NCBI GenBank assembly: GCA_022009855.1
Contig: CP091727.1
Location: 3,534,001-3,598,000 of the forward strand
Length of the DNA stretch: 64,000 nucleotides
From: Lentisphaeria bacterium
Lineage (GTDB): Bacteria; Verrucomicrobiota; Lentisphaeria; Victivallales; Victivallaceae
Direction of reading: 5' to 3'
The position numbers and the translations under genes are program-made. The notes below the pieces were generated by a model. The model saw only the letters and a program-made list of their open reading frames with translations. It was not told the origin of the DNA and made no database searches. How positions within the stretch are numbered: the first letter of the stretch is position 1; each line of letters begins with the position of its first letter. Positions 18,025-28,577 of the stretch are shown here, one piece after another.

Positions 18025-19081
18025 TCAGCGCATCGCCTCCAGACCGTCAAGCTCCGCAGTGATTTCGCCCGCTTCACGGACGGTGCGGAGAATCTCCTCC
18101 TCCTGCTCCGGCGTCGGCAGGTTGAGTCCGGCGGGCAGGTCGCAGGTCAGAAGCTGCAGGGCGCCGAAGTTGTCGAGCGCCATCGTGGGATCGATGTATT
18201 TGAGAAGCGTCGGCTCCTCCAGCACGAAGTTGAGCGGCTGCTTGCGGTTGAGCACGCGCTCCTCCGGAATCTCCGGCCCGAATTCATCCTCCACACCCAT
18301 GTTGGCGAGAATTGTCTCTGAAGCGGCCAGTTTCGCCGCGTCGAACTTCCCGGCAAGGGCGTGGCGGATTCCAGTGGCGGTGACCACGCACCACGCGCCG
18401 TCGAGCGCTGCCTCCACCCCGGCGCGGTCGTCGAGGAGGATCAGGCGGCTTCCGGCGGGGACCGGAACCGTTTCGCGGTCGACGACGGTGAGCTCCGCGC
18501 CGCCGGAGAGCACATGCAGCGCGATGCCGCGCCCGACCTTGCCGCATCCAAAGAGAACGATTCTTCTGCCGTGGAAGTCGCCGAAGCCGAATTTCGCCAT
18601 GCCGCGCCGGAATCCGTCGCCGGTGCCGAGGCCGGTTTCGATCACCTTGATCCGGCTTTCGTCGGCGAGGAAGACCGGGCGCGCCGCGTTCCGGTAGCGG
18701 TACATGCCGGAACGGGTGAGTTCGACAAAACCGCGCCGCACCGGCGTGTCGGCGTGGACTCCGGCGCAGTCGAGCACGACATCGTATGTTTCGTGTCTGG
18801 CCGCGTCATCGGCGATGCGGAGGCCGAACCGTGTCAGTTGCGGCAGAATCGCCGGATCGTGCGGAATTCCCCGGCCGACCGAGACGGTGAGGTCAGCGCC
18901 GCTGGCGAGCAGTGCGAGGTACTTGACGATGGTGTTGCGGAAGACCGGGGGTGCCGTCGAGCAGTTTTGCCCCGGCGAAGGGACGGTTTTTTTCCCAGAG
19001 GCGGATCTGTGCGTTGAGAGCCGGATGCTCTTCCGGACGGTAGAAGGTACCGAGATAGTCGGCAATACGATCGATATCCAT
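18025..19081 (-). CDS. Divergent S-adenosylhomocysteine hydrolase-like NAD-binding protein (one frameshift)
   Basis: About 352 residues, shorter than the usual ~430-residue AdoHcyase. The NAD-binding domain is clear (GRRIVLFGCGKVGRGIALHVLSGG), as is the C-terminal HALAGKFDAAKL...ANMGVEDEF segment. The N-terminal substrate domain is reduced, and DVVLDCAGVHAD stands where canonical enzymes have a DDGGD-type motif. The region around the canonical catalytic Lys/Asp pair reads DESRIKVIETG, keeping a Lys but apparently not the Asp. A shift near 18950 joins the start (MDIDRIADYLG) to the rest. It is coupled to the MTA/SAH deaminase, so it probably acts on a nucleoside thioether or its deaminated form. 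Confidence 0.7.
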
Positions 19082-19180
19082 GATGGAAATTCCTGAAATT
19101 GTGTTTCCGGTAATGTACCGCGGCGGGGGCGATATCTCAAGCCGCGGCGGGGAAAAAGTGTGAATTTCATATAAGACCGC

Positions 19181-19209
19181 TTGAAAAAATCAAATTTGAC
19201 CCCTATACT
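19181..19209 (+). promoter_or_regulatory. hcp promoter with overlapping palindromes
   Basis: TTGAAA (19181-19186) and TATACT (19204-19209) are 17 bases apart. The -35 lies within TTGA-N5-TCAA (19181-19193), and a perfect 10-base palindrome TCAAATTTGA (19190-19199) fills the spacer. TTGA/TCAA half-sites recall Crp/Fnr-family operators, but the N5 spacing differs from the Fnr N6 rule. Confidence 0.55.
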
Positions 19210-19298
19210 TGAAATGAAAACACCCGGCATGGGTTCATCAGAGCGGGCGGAGACGCAGCGCTCCAGCCTGGCTCACCTGAAAGAGGGGGAGGTGCGGC

Positions 19299-20880
19299 AT
19301 GTTGTGTCTGGATTGCGAATTGGCGGAAAACGGCATCGGCTGTTCGAGCGGAAGAGCCGGAGTTTGCGGCAGGAGTGCCGAAGTCGCGGCATTTCAGAAT
19401 CTGCTGCTGGACTTCACCCGGAAACTGGCGCGCCAGATGGTGGAGAGAAGCTGCTCTTCAGAGCGGCTTGACCGCCTGATTGTCAAGGCGCTGACTGCGA
19501 CGGCCGCCGGGATCAATTTTGACGAGGAGGAGCTGCGGCGGCTCTGTGAAGAGGTGGCGTCGGCATGCGGCATCCATTTCCCCCACAATCGGTTCGATCA
19601 GCTGGAGATTGCGGAGCGCAGCGGCATTGCGGGAGGGCGCTTGCGGCTCGGGAACGAACTGGCCGCCCGTCTGGCGCTGCTCTTTACCGGAATCCGGGGA
19701 ATCGCGGTCTTCTACAGCCGGGCGCTTCGGCTGGGCGGTCGCGAGGATTTCATCTTTTCCTACCTGCGGCGGGCGCTCGCCTATTCGCTGCATCCGGACC
19801 TCAAACCGCGGGAGATGCTCAAGCTGCTGCTCGACTGCGGGGGTGCCGTCCGCGCGACACTGGATCTGCTCGACCGGGTGCAGGCGGCGGAATTCGGGGA
19901 TCCCGCACCGGTTCTCGTGCGGAGCACACCGCGGAAAGGGGCGGGAATTTTGGTGACCGGGCATGATCTGGGGAACTCGCCGGTTTGCTTGCCGCGCTTG
20001 GGGGGAGCGGGATCAACGTCTACACCCACGGGGAGCTGCTTCCCGCGCATGGATATCCGAAATTACGTGAAAACGCTCACCTTGTCGGACATCTCGGCGG
20101 CGCATGGCAGACGCAGCAGCGGGATTTTCAGCAGTTTCCCGGCCCGATCCTGGTTACCGGCAACTGCGTGATGCCGCCGCTGCCGGAGTACGCGCCCCGT
20201 CTTTTCACCTGCGGAGCCGCTCATCTGGCCGGAATTCGCCACCTGAGTGAAGGGGAGTATGCGCCGCTCCTCGAGGCAGCCTCCGCTCTGCCGGGATTTA
20301 CGGAGGATTCTCCGGGAGGGAGCAGCTCCGCGTCGGATTCGGCCGGGCGGCGCTGGAACGGCTTGCCGGCAAGCTGGCGGAACTGTTCCGCTCCGGAAAG
20401 GTGCGGCGCCTTTTCCTGATCGGCGGCTGTGACAGTCCGCAGCTCGGCCAGGATTACGGCACATCGCTGGCCCGGGCGGTGCCGGCGGACTGCATCGTGC
20501 TCACGCTGGGATGTGCGAAGTACCGGCTTCGCGAGGAGGTGTCCGGCGAGATTGACGGCATTCCGCGTTTGCTCGATGTGGGGCAATGTTCCGATATCGT
20601 CGCGGTGATGGAGTTGCTGGATACGCTCGGCGCGGCGTTGGATCTCCCGGCGGAACAGGTGCCGTTCTCCGTTTTCTTCTCCTGGCACGGGCAGAGTGCG
20701 GTGGCGATTCTGCTGGCTCTGCTTGCCGCCGGATTTCGCGACGTTCGCTTTGGACCGGTTCTACCGGCTTTCGTCACGCCGGAAATGCGGGAGATCATGG
20801 AGCGGCTCTTCAATCTTCGGCTGGGAAGTGTGCCGGACGAGGATTTTGCGGCGGCGCTTCAGACGGAGCCGGCGCGGTAG
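19299..20880 (+). CDS. hcp: Hybrid-cluster protein (hydroxylamine reductase; two frameshifts)
   Basis: About 527 residues of the Hcp family. The N-terminal cysteine cluster reads MLCLDCELAENGIGCSS...GVCG and binds the first iron-sulfur cluster. The C-terminal hybrid-cluster ligands are visible in RLFTCGAAHLAG, VLTLGCAKYR and DVGQCSDIVAVMEL. Hcp reduces nitric oxide or hydroxylamine and protects anaerobes from nitrosative stress. GGGAGG lies seven bases upstream of ATG 19299. Shifts near 19977 (HDLG to LAGLLAALG) and 20320 (DSPG to REQLRVGFG) are both missing bases. A good terminator follows. Confidence 0.92.
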
Positions 20881-20897
20881 GGGGGAATCTGCGGCGG

Positions 20898-20932
20898 GGA
20901 GCGGGAGGTGTGCGGCGCCCGCTCCTTTTTTT
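20898..20932 (+). terminator. Rho-independent terminator after hcp
   Basis: GGAGCGGG (20898-20905) pairs perfectly with CCCGCTCC (20918-20925), followed by seven T residues. Confidence 0.9.
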
Positions 20933-21038
20933 CGGAGAAGTTCGTGTGAATTTCCGAATCCCGGCTTGCTTTTTCTCGGCGGAAGAAGTACTTTTTGAAA
21001 AAGTTTTCTCCGAAAGATCGTAATGAGAGGAATGTTTC

Positions 21039-23527
21039 ATGTCGGAAGCGCAGATCGAAAAACAGATTCAAGCCCTGCTGGAGGAAATGACTCCGGCGGA
21101 AAAGGTCAATATGTGCCACGCGGTGACCAAGTTCACCTCCGGCGGCGTGCCGCGGCTGGGAATTCCGCCGCTTTCGATGTCCGACGGTCCGCACGGCGTG
21201 CGCGAAGAGATCGCTGCGGACAGCTGGGACGCCGTCGGCGGTGATCAGGATTACGCCACCTATCTGCCCACCGGAACCGCACTCGCCGCCACCTGGAACC
21301 GGGAGTGCGCCCGGCTGTTCGGCGAGGTGCTCGGCGCCGAGGCGCGCGACCGGGGCAAGGATGTGATTCTCGGACCCGGCGTCAACATGGTGCGCAGTCC
21401 GCTCTGCGGCCGCAACTTCGAGTACTACGGCGAGGATCCCTATCAGGCCGGCGAGTTGGCGGCGGAGGCGATTCAGGGAATCCAGTCGCAGGGGACCGCC
21501 GCCTGCGTGAAGCACTTTGCGCTCAACAGCCAGGAGCTGCGCCGGCATGAGGTGAACGCCACCTGTTCGGAACGGGCGCTGCGGGAACTCTATCTGCCCG
21601 CGTTCGAATCGGCGGTGGTGAAAGGCGGCGCGATGACGCTGATGGGGGCCTACAACCGCTTCCGCGGGCAGAAGTGCTGCCAGAACGACTACCTGCTCAA
21701 CCAGATTCTCAAGAAGGAGTGGGGATTCGACGGGGTGGTCATCTCCGACTGGGCGGGGGTGACCGACACCTTCGAAGCCGCCCGGAACGGCATGGACATC
21801 GAAATGGGTACCGGCGAAGAGTATCACAACTACTATCTCGCCGATCCCTTCCTGCGCGCGGTCGAGAACGGCGAAATCGAAATGACGGTGCTCGACGACA
21901 AGGTCCGCCGCATCCTGCGGCTGATGTTCCGGCTCGGCATGATCGGTGACGGGAGCAGGCGTCCGGCGGGCGAGCGCAACACTCCGGCGCACCAGGCCGC
22001 CGCCCGCGCCATCGCTTCGGAGGCGATCACGCTGCTGAAGAATGAGAAGAGCCTGCTGCCGCTCGATGCCGGGAAGATCCGCAAACTTCTGGTGGTCGGT
22101 GACAATGCCGACTGCCGCCACCATTTCGGCGGTCACAGTTCGGCGGTCAAGGCGCTGTACGAAGTGACGCCGCTGGAGGGGCTGAAGCGCCTGCTGGAGG
22201 GGTCCGGAGTCGAGATCCGGAGTTTCCGCGGGTATCCGGTCGGGAGCGGGGCCGGACTGCCGATCCCGAGCTCCCCTGATGGGAATCGTCGATGCCGGGG
22301 CGGGGACCCGCGGCTGGAGCTGCGAGATCTACGACAATCACCGTCGTATCGGGGAGCCGGTGCGCAGCTTGCCGCTGGAGTCGCCGGAGTTCGACCCGGC
22401 GAAGGATCTGCCGGAAGAGCTGCGCGGCAAGGACTTCGGCGTCATGATCAAAGGAGTCCTCACCCCGAAGAAGAGCGAGGCGTGGACCTTTGTGCTCGAC
22501 GGCTGTTCGCAGGCGTGCCTCGGCTGCGAAGGGGTCAATTTTGTGGAGAACTGCAAGAGCGAAGAGAACGTCTGCGGTACGGCAACTCTGCCGCTTGAGG
22601 CCGGACGCAGCTACAAGCTGGAAATTCCGGTCAATCTCCACGTCGGAATGCCGATCTATCCGGTCCGGCTGACCGCGGTTCCAGGCGGAGTCGGCGCCGC
22701 CGACGTGAAGGATGAGGAGCTTTTCGCGGCTGCCCGCGAGGCGGATGCGGTGCTTTTCTTCGGCGGACTCAATCACACCTTCGACGCCGAGGGGAGCGAC
22801 CGAAAGGACATGGCGCTGCACGACGGACAGAACGAGCTTATTTCCGCGCTGGCGAAGATCAATCCGCGCATCGCGGTGGTGCTGGTCGGCGGCTCTCCGA
22901 TGGAGATGCCGTGGATCGACGAGGTGCCCGCCGTGGTCCAGATGTGGTACGCCGGGATGGAGGCGGGCAATGCGATTGCCGATGTGCTCTTCGGCCGGGT
23001 GAATCCCTCCGGCAAGCTGCCCTTCACCTTCCCGAAGCGGCTTGCCGACAGTCCGGCCCATGCGCTCGACGACTACCAGCCGCTGATCTGCCATTACGCC
23101 GAGGATCTGCTGATGGGGTACCGCTGGTTCGATACGAAGCAGATCGAGCCGCTCTTTCCCTTCGGCCACGGCTTGAGTTACACCGCCTTCGAATACGGGG
23201 GAGCCGATGGTCGAGACGGACGGCGACGAGGTGGTTCTCCGGATGAAACTCGCCAACGTCGGCAGCCGTTCCGGCCGGGAGACCGTCCAGCTTTACATCG
23301 CGCCGCCGAAGTCGGTGTTCTTGCGTCCGGCGCAGGAGCTGAAGGGGTTCGCCAAGGTCGCGCTGGAGCCCGGAGAGAGCCGGGAGGTGGAGATTCGCCT
23401 GAACGCGCGGAGCTTTGCGATCTACCATCCGGACAAACGGGAGTGGTTCGTCGAGCCGGGCCGCTACCTTCTCCGCCTCGGCGCGAGTTCACGGGACATT
23501 CGCCGGGAGATCGCGGTCGAACGCTGA
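21039..23527 (+). CDS. GH3 beta-glucosidase with inserted PA14-like domain (two frameshifts)
   Basis: About 829 residues. The N-terminal GH3 barrel has LSMSDGPHGVR, NFEYYGEDPYQAG and the nucleophile segment GVVISDWAGVTDT (Asp in SDW, residue ~235). The second domain starts at ITLLKNEKSLLPL. An insertion of ~130 residues with IKGVLTPKKSEAWTF looks like a PA14 sugar-binding domain. The end is a fibronectin-III-like domain (VQLYIAPPKSVFLRPAQELKGF). There is no signal peptide, so it likely hydrolyses imported beta-glucosides. Shifts lie near 22270 and 23205. GAGAGGAATG precedes the ATG and a terminator follows the stop. Confidence 0.92.
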
Positions 23528-23543
23528 ACTCCTGACTGAAAGG

Positions 23544-23579
23544 CGCAGCCGGTCCGGAAAGGTCACGGCTGCGTTTTTT
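23544..23579 (+). terminator. Rho-independent terminator after the GH3 gene
   Basis: CGCAGCCG (23544-23551) pairs with CGGCTGCG (23566-23573), followed by six T residues. The minus-strand GT-C gene ends inside the loop of this hairpin. Confidence 0.9.
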
Positions 23580-26265
23580 CTTCTGTGGGAGAGAATACGA
23601 CCCGCAGCCAGCCGGAGGCGGGATCGTCGTCCGATTCAAAGGAGAGTTCGCCCACCCAGCTGCGCCGGTCTTCCGGCGGTGGGGGGCAGGGTGGTGCGTC
23701 CCTCTTCCGCGAGATGGAGCAGCGTGCGCAGCGTCTCCGGCGGGCGGCCGGTGGTGTCGCGCAGCTCCAGCTTCCCGACCTGTTCGCCCCGGCGGCGGAT
23801 GGCCTGCACCACCTCCCACTGACAGCTCAGCGTCGGTCCGTGCCGGCCGTCGCGGGTTCCGGCGGCGGCGTGGATCCGTATCGCAAGGAGCAGCGTCGTG
23901 ACCAGCAGAAATCCGGCGGTCCAGCGGGCGATCCGTTTCCCCGGTTCTCCGGTCGATTCGATGCCGATCCAGACCAGCAGAAGCGCCGGGAGAACCATGA
24001 GCGCGGAAACGGGGGAACCGAAGGGCCGCCGCGGCGAGAAGGAGGGCGATCCAGAGTGCCGACAGCAGGAGCGTCGTCCGGGGCGTGTCGAACTCCCGTC
24101 GGCAGAACAGGCGGAAAATTCCCGTCAACGCGAATCCGGCAAGCACGAGAGCGGCGACGATTCCGGCGGTTGCGGCGAGAAGGCTGTGATATTCCGGCAG
24201 CCAGTTTGTCGCGAACAGAGAGCCTCCGAGCAGCCGCAACCCGTCCGGGAAAACGTTCTCCGCGTTTTCCGGCGGAGTGAGCAGCAGCGGCGGAAGCGGA
24301 ATCAGCACGCAGCCGGCGAAGAACCACAACCGCTTGCGGCGTCCGGAACTGCGCAGCAGCTCCGGCAGAACCAGTGCAGCGCAAAGCAGCAGGAGCGGAA
24401 GCCGGAATCCGGTGCCGTCCGGCATCCGGCAGAGGTGCCGGACGGCCGGTGATGCGAAGAGCAATGCCGCCGGGTAACGCCAGTCGAATCCCGCCGCGGT
24501 TCCGATTCTCCGGAGGGAAAAGAGAATCACCGCCGCGCAAAGCAGGCTCTGAAGCAGAACCTCACCGGTCGGATCGACGGTGAAGAGCAGCAGAAGCTGG
24601 GTGAGGCGAACGGCCCGGGGATCGAGGCCGGGAAGGTCGCCGCTGTAAAACACGTTGGCCTTGTCGGCGGCGAGCGCCGCGGCATGAATCTTCGCTTCGG
24701 CAGCCGACCACGGCACATCGCCGGGGAAGAGCAGCCAGAGCAGGAGCGCCCCCGCGACCAGCAGCGTCAGCGACTTCGGATGCGGAAGGGATTCCGGCAG
24801 CAGTGCCCGGAGTTCCGCCCGGCAAGGGCGCAGCGGCCACAGCGCCGCGAAGACGAGGAGTCCGAGCAGCAGAAGCGAACCTGGTTGTTTCAGACCCAAG
24901 AGCAGTGTGCCGAGTGAGAAGGAGGCCATGGGATACAGATCTTTCCACACCTCCGGATTCAGAAAATAGGTCCGGATTCCGTTGAGCGGAAAGAGCCGCA
25001 TCCCCCCCTGAAAGAAGAGTTCCCAGGTCATGCCGTAGAGCGGATTGCGGAACTGTTCGGCCACCATCGGCGTCGCCGAAGCGATGGCGAGCATGTTAAA
25101 GCAGGAGAGGGCGGCGAGAGCCGGCAGCAGGAGACGGAAGAGGCGGTTTTGAGGCCGCCACGTCGCGGCGAGGAAAATCAGACACGGCACCAGCGGGATC
25201 AGATAACGGGCCGTGGTGGTGGAGCCGCCGTGCCAGCCGTTGAATCCGGCGTTGATCCAGACTCCGGCGAGAAACGCGCCCGCGGCACACCATGCCGCCG
25301 CGCGGTCGCGGCGGAGCAGCTGGAGAAAGCCGGGAATCGCCGCCAGCAGCAGGGGGGAGGCGAGAAAGAGTCCGCGATAGGAGCCGAAGAGAAGTTTCAG
25401 GGCGATCAGGGGAGAGAAGGTTCCCAGCACGCCGCCGGTTTTTTTCCGCTTCCAGAAACTGCGGATTGTTGAACATGGTCGCCGGGGTGAACGGGGCGCC
25501 GAAGCACCAGGCGTGGTATCCGGCGAAGAGGAGCAGCATCGGCATGCCGCCGGCGATGAATTTTCAGATGGTCTTCGGGGAGCGCAGCAGAAGATAGACC
25601 CCGAATGCCGCGGTCCCGGGCAGCGCGAGGTAGTCGGCGAGAACGGAGGCCCCGCACCAGAAGCCGCAGAAGAAGAGGTCGTATTTCCCGTTCCGGACCA
25701 GGTGGAAGAGGGCGAAGATCAGCGTTGCTGCCGCCAGCGGGTGCCCCCACATCATCGTGCTGTAGGGCCAGAGCGGCGTCGCCAGAGCGGAGGCGAGCGC
25801 CCAGAAGGCCGCCCGTCGTTCGCCGCAGCCGAGGCGGAGGAGCGTCAGATAAAGCAGAACGGCGGCGACAGCGACCGGCAGGACCGAGACGAAGAGGTTG
25901 ATCGCCCAGGCGTTGAACATATCCAGCCGGGGAGGAACGGCGCCGCGGTGGAATGGATACTCCAGCAGGTAGAGCGCCGCGTAGACCGGAATGCCGAGCA
26001 GACTTGCGCCCGGCGCCTTGTTGGAGTAGTAGTGGCCGTCGTGAAATGCCCAGTCGCCGGTGTTGACAGTCTTCTGCGCGTCAACCAGAAAGTGGTCGAT
26101 CCGGAAGGAGAGAAAGTCCGGCGTACCCGGTTCGACGAAAGAGTAGATCATGTCGTAGCGGGCGTTCTGGTTCCAGCCGCCCTGCGCGTAGAACCAGCCG
26201 CAGCAGAGCAGGACGGCGAGAAAGATTGCGTTTGCCGGACGGCGGAAAAAATCAGGGAGTTTCAC
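23563..26265 (-). CDS. GT-C type membrane glycosyltransferase (several frameshifts)
   Basis: About 890 residues of a polytopic membrane protein. One TM segment is followed by a luminal loop with VEPGTPDFLSFRIDHFLVD and GHYYSNKAPGASLLGIPVY, the loop pattern of GT-C enzymes (dolichyl-phosphate-mannose or ArnT-like transferases). Many TM helices follow. The protein is joined across shifts near 25560, 25440, 24025 and 23680; the C-terminus reads WVGELSFESDDD and ends at 23563-23565. The start is GTG 26265, 18 bases after the GT2 gene. The pair suggests that a GT2 makes a polyprenyl-phosphate sugar which the GT-C enzyme transfers on the outer face. The acceptor is unknown. Confidence 0.7.
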
Positions 26266-26283
26266 CGTTGCGGGAGCCTTTCA

Positions 26284-27041
26284 TCAAGCCGCGCCGCTCG
26301 GGAGGAAGTTTTTCCAGGGCAGCAGGTTCCAGCGGGCCAGCCGGTAGCGGAGACCGGCATGGAGACAGCCGAGGCCGTAGACGGCGCTGCGGCGGAAATT
26401 GATGCTCGATGCTTCCGGGAAGTACCGGGTGGGACAGCTCACTTCGGCGATGATGGCGCCGCTCCAGGCGATCTGGACGAGCATCTCATTGTCGAAGATG
26501 AAGTCGTCGGAGTTGCCGGAAAGATCGAGCGATTCGAGCAGTTCCGGGAAAAGGCGCGGTACCCGGTATGGTATTCCGAGAGCTTGATGCCGAGAAAGCC
26601 GTTCTCGACCAGCGTGAGAAAGCGGTTGCTGATGTATTTATAGAGCGGCATTCCTCCGGCCAGGGCTCTGCCGCCGAGGATGCGCGAACCGAGCACACAA
26701 TGGTAGAGGCCGCTGCCGATCATCGACGCCATTGCAGGAATCAGCAGCGGGGTATACTGGTAGTCGGGATGGACCATAATGATGATGTCGGCGCCGGCGT
26801 CGAGGGCGAGTTTGTAGCAGGTCTTCTGGTTGCCGCCGTAGCCGCGGTTCCGTTCGAGCCGGTGGAAGATGACTCCGTCGAGGGTGCGGGCGATGGCGGC
26901 GGTTTCGTCGCTGGAGGCGTCGTCCACCACCACCACCTGGTCGACGAAGGGCTGTGCGATCACCTCCCGGTAGGTGCGGAGCAGAGTTTCCGCCGCGTTG
27001 TAGGCGGGCATGACCACTACGGCTTTCTTGTTGTTGTACAT
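26284..27041 (-). CDS. GT2 family glycosyltransferase (polyprenyl-phosphate sugar synthase-like; one frameshift)
   Basis: About 250 residues. The GT-A fold starts AVVVMPAYNAAETL; VVVVDDASSDETAAIA binds the nucleotide and RNRGYGGNQKTCY follows. DIIIMVHPDYQYTP supplies the acidic pair, and the acceptor region is LSEYHTGYRAF. The pattern fits DPM1/GtrB-like enzymes that attach a sugar to a polyprenyl phosphate. A shift near 26560 joins to LLESLDLSGNSDDFIFDNEM and the stop at 26284. It is first in the operon with the GT-C transferase and divergent from guaA. Confidence 0.82.
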
Positions 27042-27234
27042 GGAAGTGCTTTCGTATCCGGATTTTTTTCAAAAATAGCGCGACTTGCGCGCTTTTGCAA
27101 CCGAAAGCCGGAAAAAGTCGCGGGAAAAGCTGTTCCCGTTTCTTTTTTCCGGCAAAGGGGGAGAAATTTGGGATTGCATTTCCGGGAAAGGGGCGCTATG
27201 TTACCTCATTCTCAACCAAACCGGGAAGGAGAGT

Positions 27235-28500
27235 ATGAAACAGACACCTGAAACAGTAGTGCTGGTGAATTTCGGCTGTGAAGAGATCCAGAAATTCGCC
27301 CGCGCCATCCGGGACCGGCACATCTACACGATGGTCATGCCGTACACCGTTCCGGCGGAACGTGTGATGCAGGAAGCGCCGGTCGGGCTGATTCTCTGCG
27401 CCGATGCCGGAACTCCGGCCAGACCGGAGCTGCGGGCGAAGTTCGACGCCCTGAAGCTGCCGACGCTCGATCTTTGCGGCGGAGTGGCCGGAAAGGTCGA
27501 TGAGGCGGTCGATTTCTGTCGTGCGAAGTGCGGCTGCACCGGCAGCTGGACCATGGAACGCTTCATTGAGGAGGCGATTGCGGACATCCGGAAACAGGTC
27601 GGCGACCAGAAGGTGGTGCTCGGTCTCTCCGGCGGCGTGGACTCCTCGGTGGTGGCGGCGCTGATTCACAAGGCGATCGGCAAACAGCTCACCTGCGTCT
27701 TCGTCAACCACGGACTGCTGCGCAAGAATGAGCCGGAGATGGTGCAGAAGATCTTCGCCCGCAATTTCGACATGAACCTCTGCTACATCGACGCCTCCGA
27801 CCGCTTCCTCGACAAGCTCAAGGGCGTCGCCGATCCGGAGCAGAAGCGCAAGATCATCGGCAAGGAGTTCATCGACGTCTTTGCGGAAGCGGCGGCGAAG
27901 ATTGACGCGCCGTTCCTCGGGCAGGGGACGATCTACCCGGACATTCTCGAAAGCATTCCTCTGGACGGCAATCCGAACGGCGTCATCAAGAGCCATCACA
28001 ATGTCGGCGGCCTGCCGAAGAACATGAAGTTCAAGCTGGTCGAGCCGGTGGAACGGCTCTTCAAGGACGAGGTGCGCACGGTCGGGCGGATGCTCGGGCT
28101 GCCCTCCGAACTCATCGACCGCCATCCGTTCCCGGGGCCGTCGCTCGGCGTCCGCCACGTCGGACCGATCGAACGCAACACGCTGGCGATGCTGCGCGAA
28201 GCCGACGCGATCGTGACCGAGGAGCTGACCAGAGCCGGCTGGTACCACAAGACCTGGCAGACCTTCGCGATCTTCGTGCCGGTCAAGACGGTCGGAATTA
28301 AGGATGGCCACCGCTCCTACGAATATGTGATCGCGATCCGTTCGATCAACAGCGTGGACGCAGTGACCGCGCAGGTGGTACGTCTGCCGTGGGAGCTGCT
28401 CGAAACGATGATGTATCGAATCGTCCGCGAAGTGGACGGCGTGAACCGGGTGGTCTACGACATCACGGCGAAGCCGCCGGGCACGATCGAGTGGGAATAA
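27235..28500 (+). CDS. guaA: GMP synthase with a shortened glutaminase domain
   Basis: An intact 421-residue GuaA; the family is usually about 510-525. The ATP-pyrophosphatase domain is complete (LGLSGGVDSSVVAAL, residues 130-144; CVFVNHGLLRKNE), as is the dimerisation domain, ending KPPGTIEWE. The N-terminal glutaminase region is only ~95 residues. It keeps a strand and a Cys81 in LPTLDLCGG, aligning with the usual nucleophile GICYG. The following part, which should hold the catalytic His and Glu (HPE motif), is absent and the sequence jumps to the CGCTGSWTMERFIEEA linker. AMP-pyrophosphate chemistry on XMP should be intact, but ammonia supply from glutamine is doubtful. AAGGAGAG precedes ATG 27235. 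Confidence 0.9.
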   Translation: MKQTPETVVLVNFGCEEIQKFARAIRDRHIYTMVMPYTVPAERVMQEAPVGLILCADAGTPARPELRAKFDALKLPTLDLCGGVAGKVDEAVDFCRAKCGCTGSWTMERFIEEAIADIRKQVGDQKVVLGLSGGVDSSVVAALIHKAIGKQLTCVFVNHGLLRKNEPEMVQKIFARNFDMNLCYIDASDRFLDKLKGVADPEQKRKIIGKEFIDVFAEAAAKIDAPFLGQGTIYPDILESIPLDGNPNGVIKSHHNVGGLPKNMKFKLVEPVERLFKDEVRTVGRMLGLPSELIDRHPFPGPSLGVRHVGPIERNTLAMLREADAIVTEELTRAGWYHKTWQTFAIFVPVKTVGIKDGHRSYEYVIAIRSINSVDAVTAQVVRLPWELLETMMYRIVREVDGVNRVVYDITAKPPGTIEWE

Positions 28501-28531
28501 GCCTGTACGGGGATTCCGTTACAGGTGGAAG

Positions 28532-28566
28532 CGGGAGCTTTTCCATGATGGGAGGCTCCCGTTTTT
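28532..28566 (+). terminator. Rho-independent terminator after guaA
   Basis: CGGGAGC (28532-28538) pairs with GCTCCCG (28555-28561), followed by five T residues. A weaker hairpin CCTGTA/TACAGG lies just before it (28502-28525). Confidence 0.85.
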
Positions 28567-28577
28567 CATTTTACTCT

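Noticed and set aside
17185..18321. Long open frame opposite mtaD
   Set aside because: Antisense shadow; the minus-strand product is a clear amidohydrolase.
19181..19193. A canonical Fnr box at the hcp promoter
   Set aside because: The half-sites are separated by five bases instead of six, so it does not meet the Fnr consensus.
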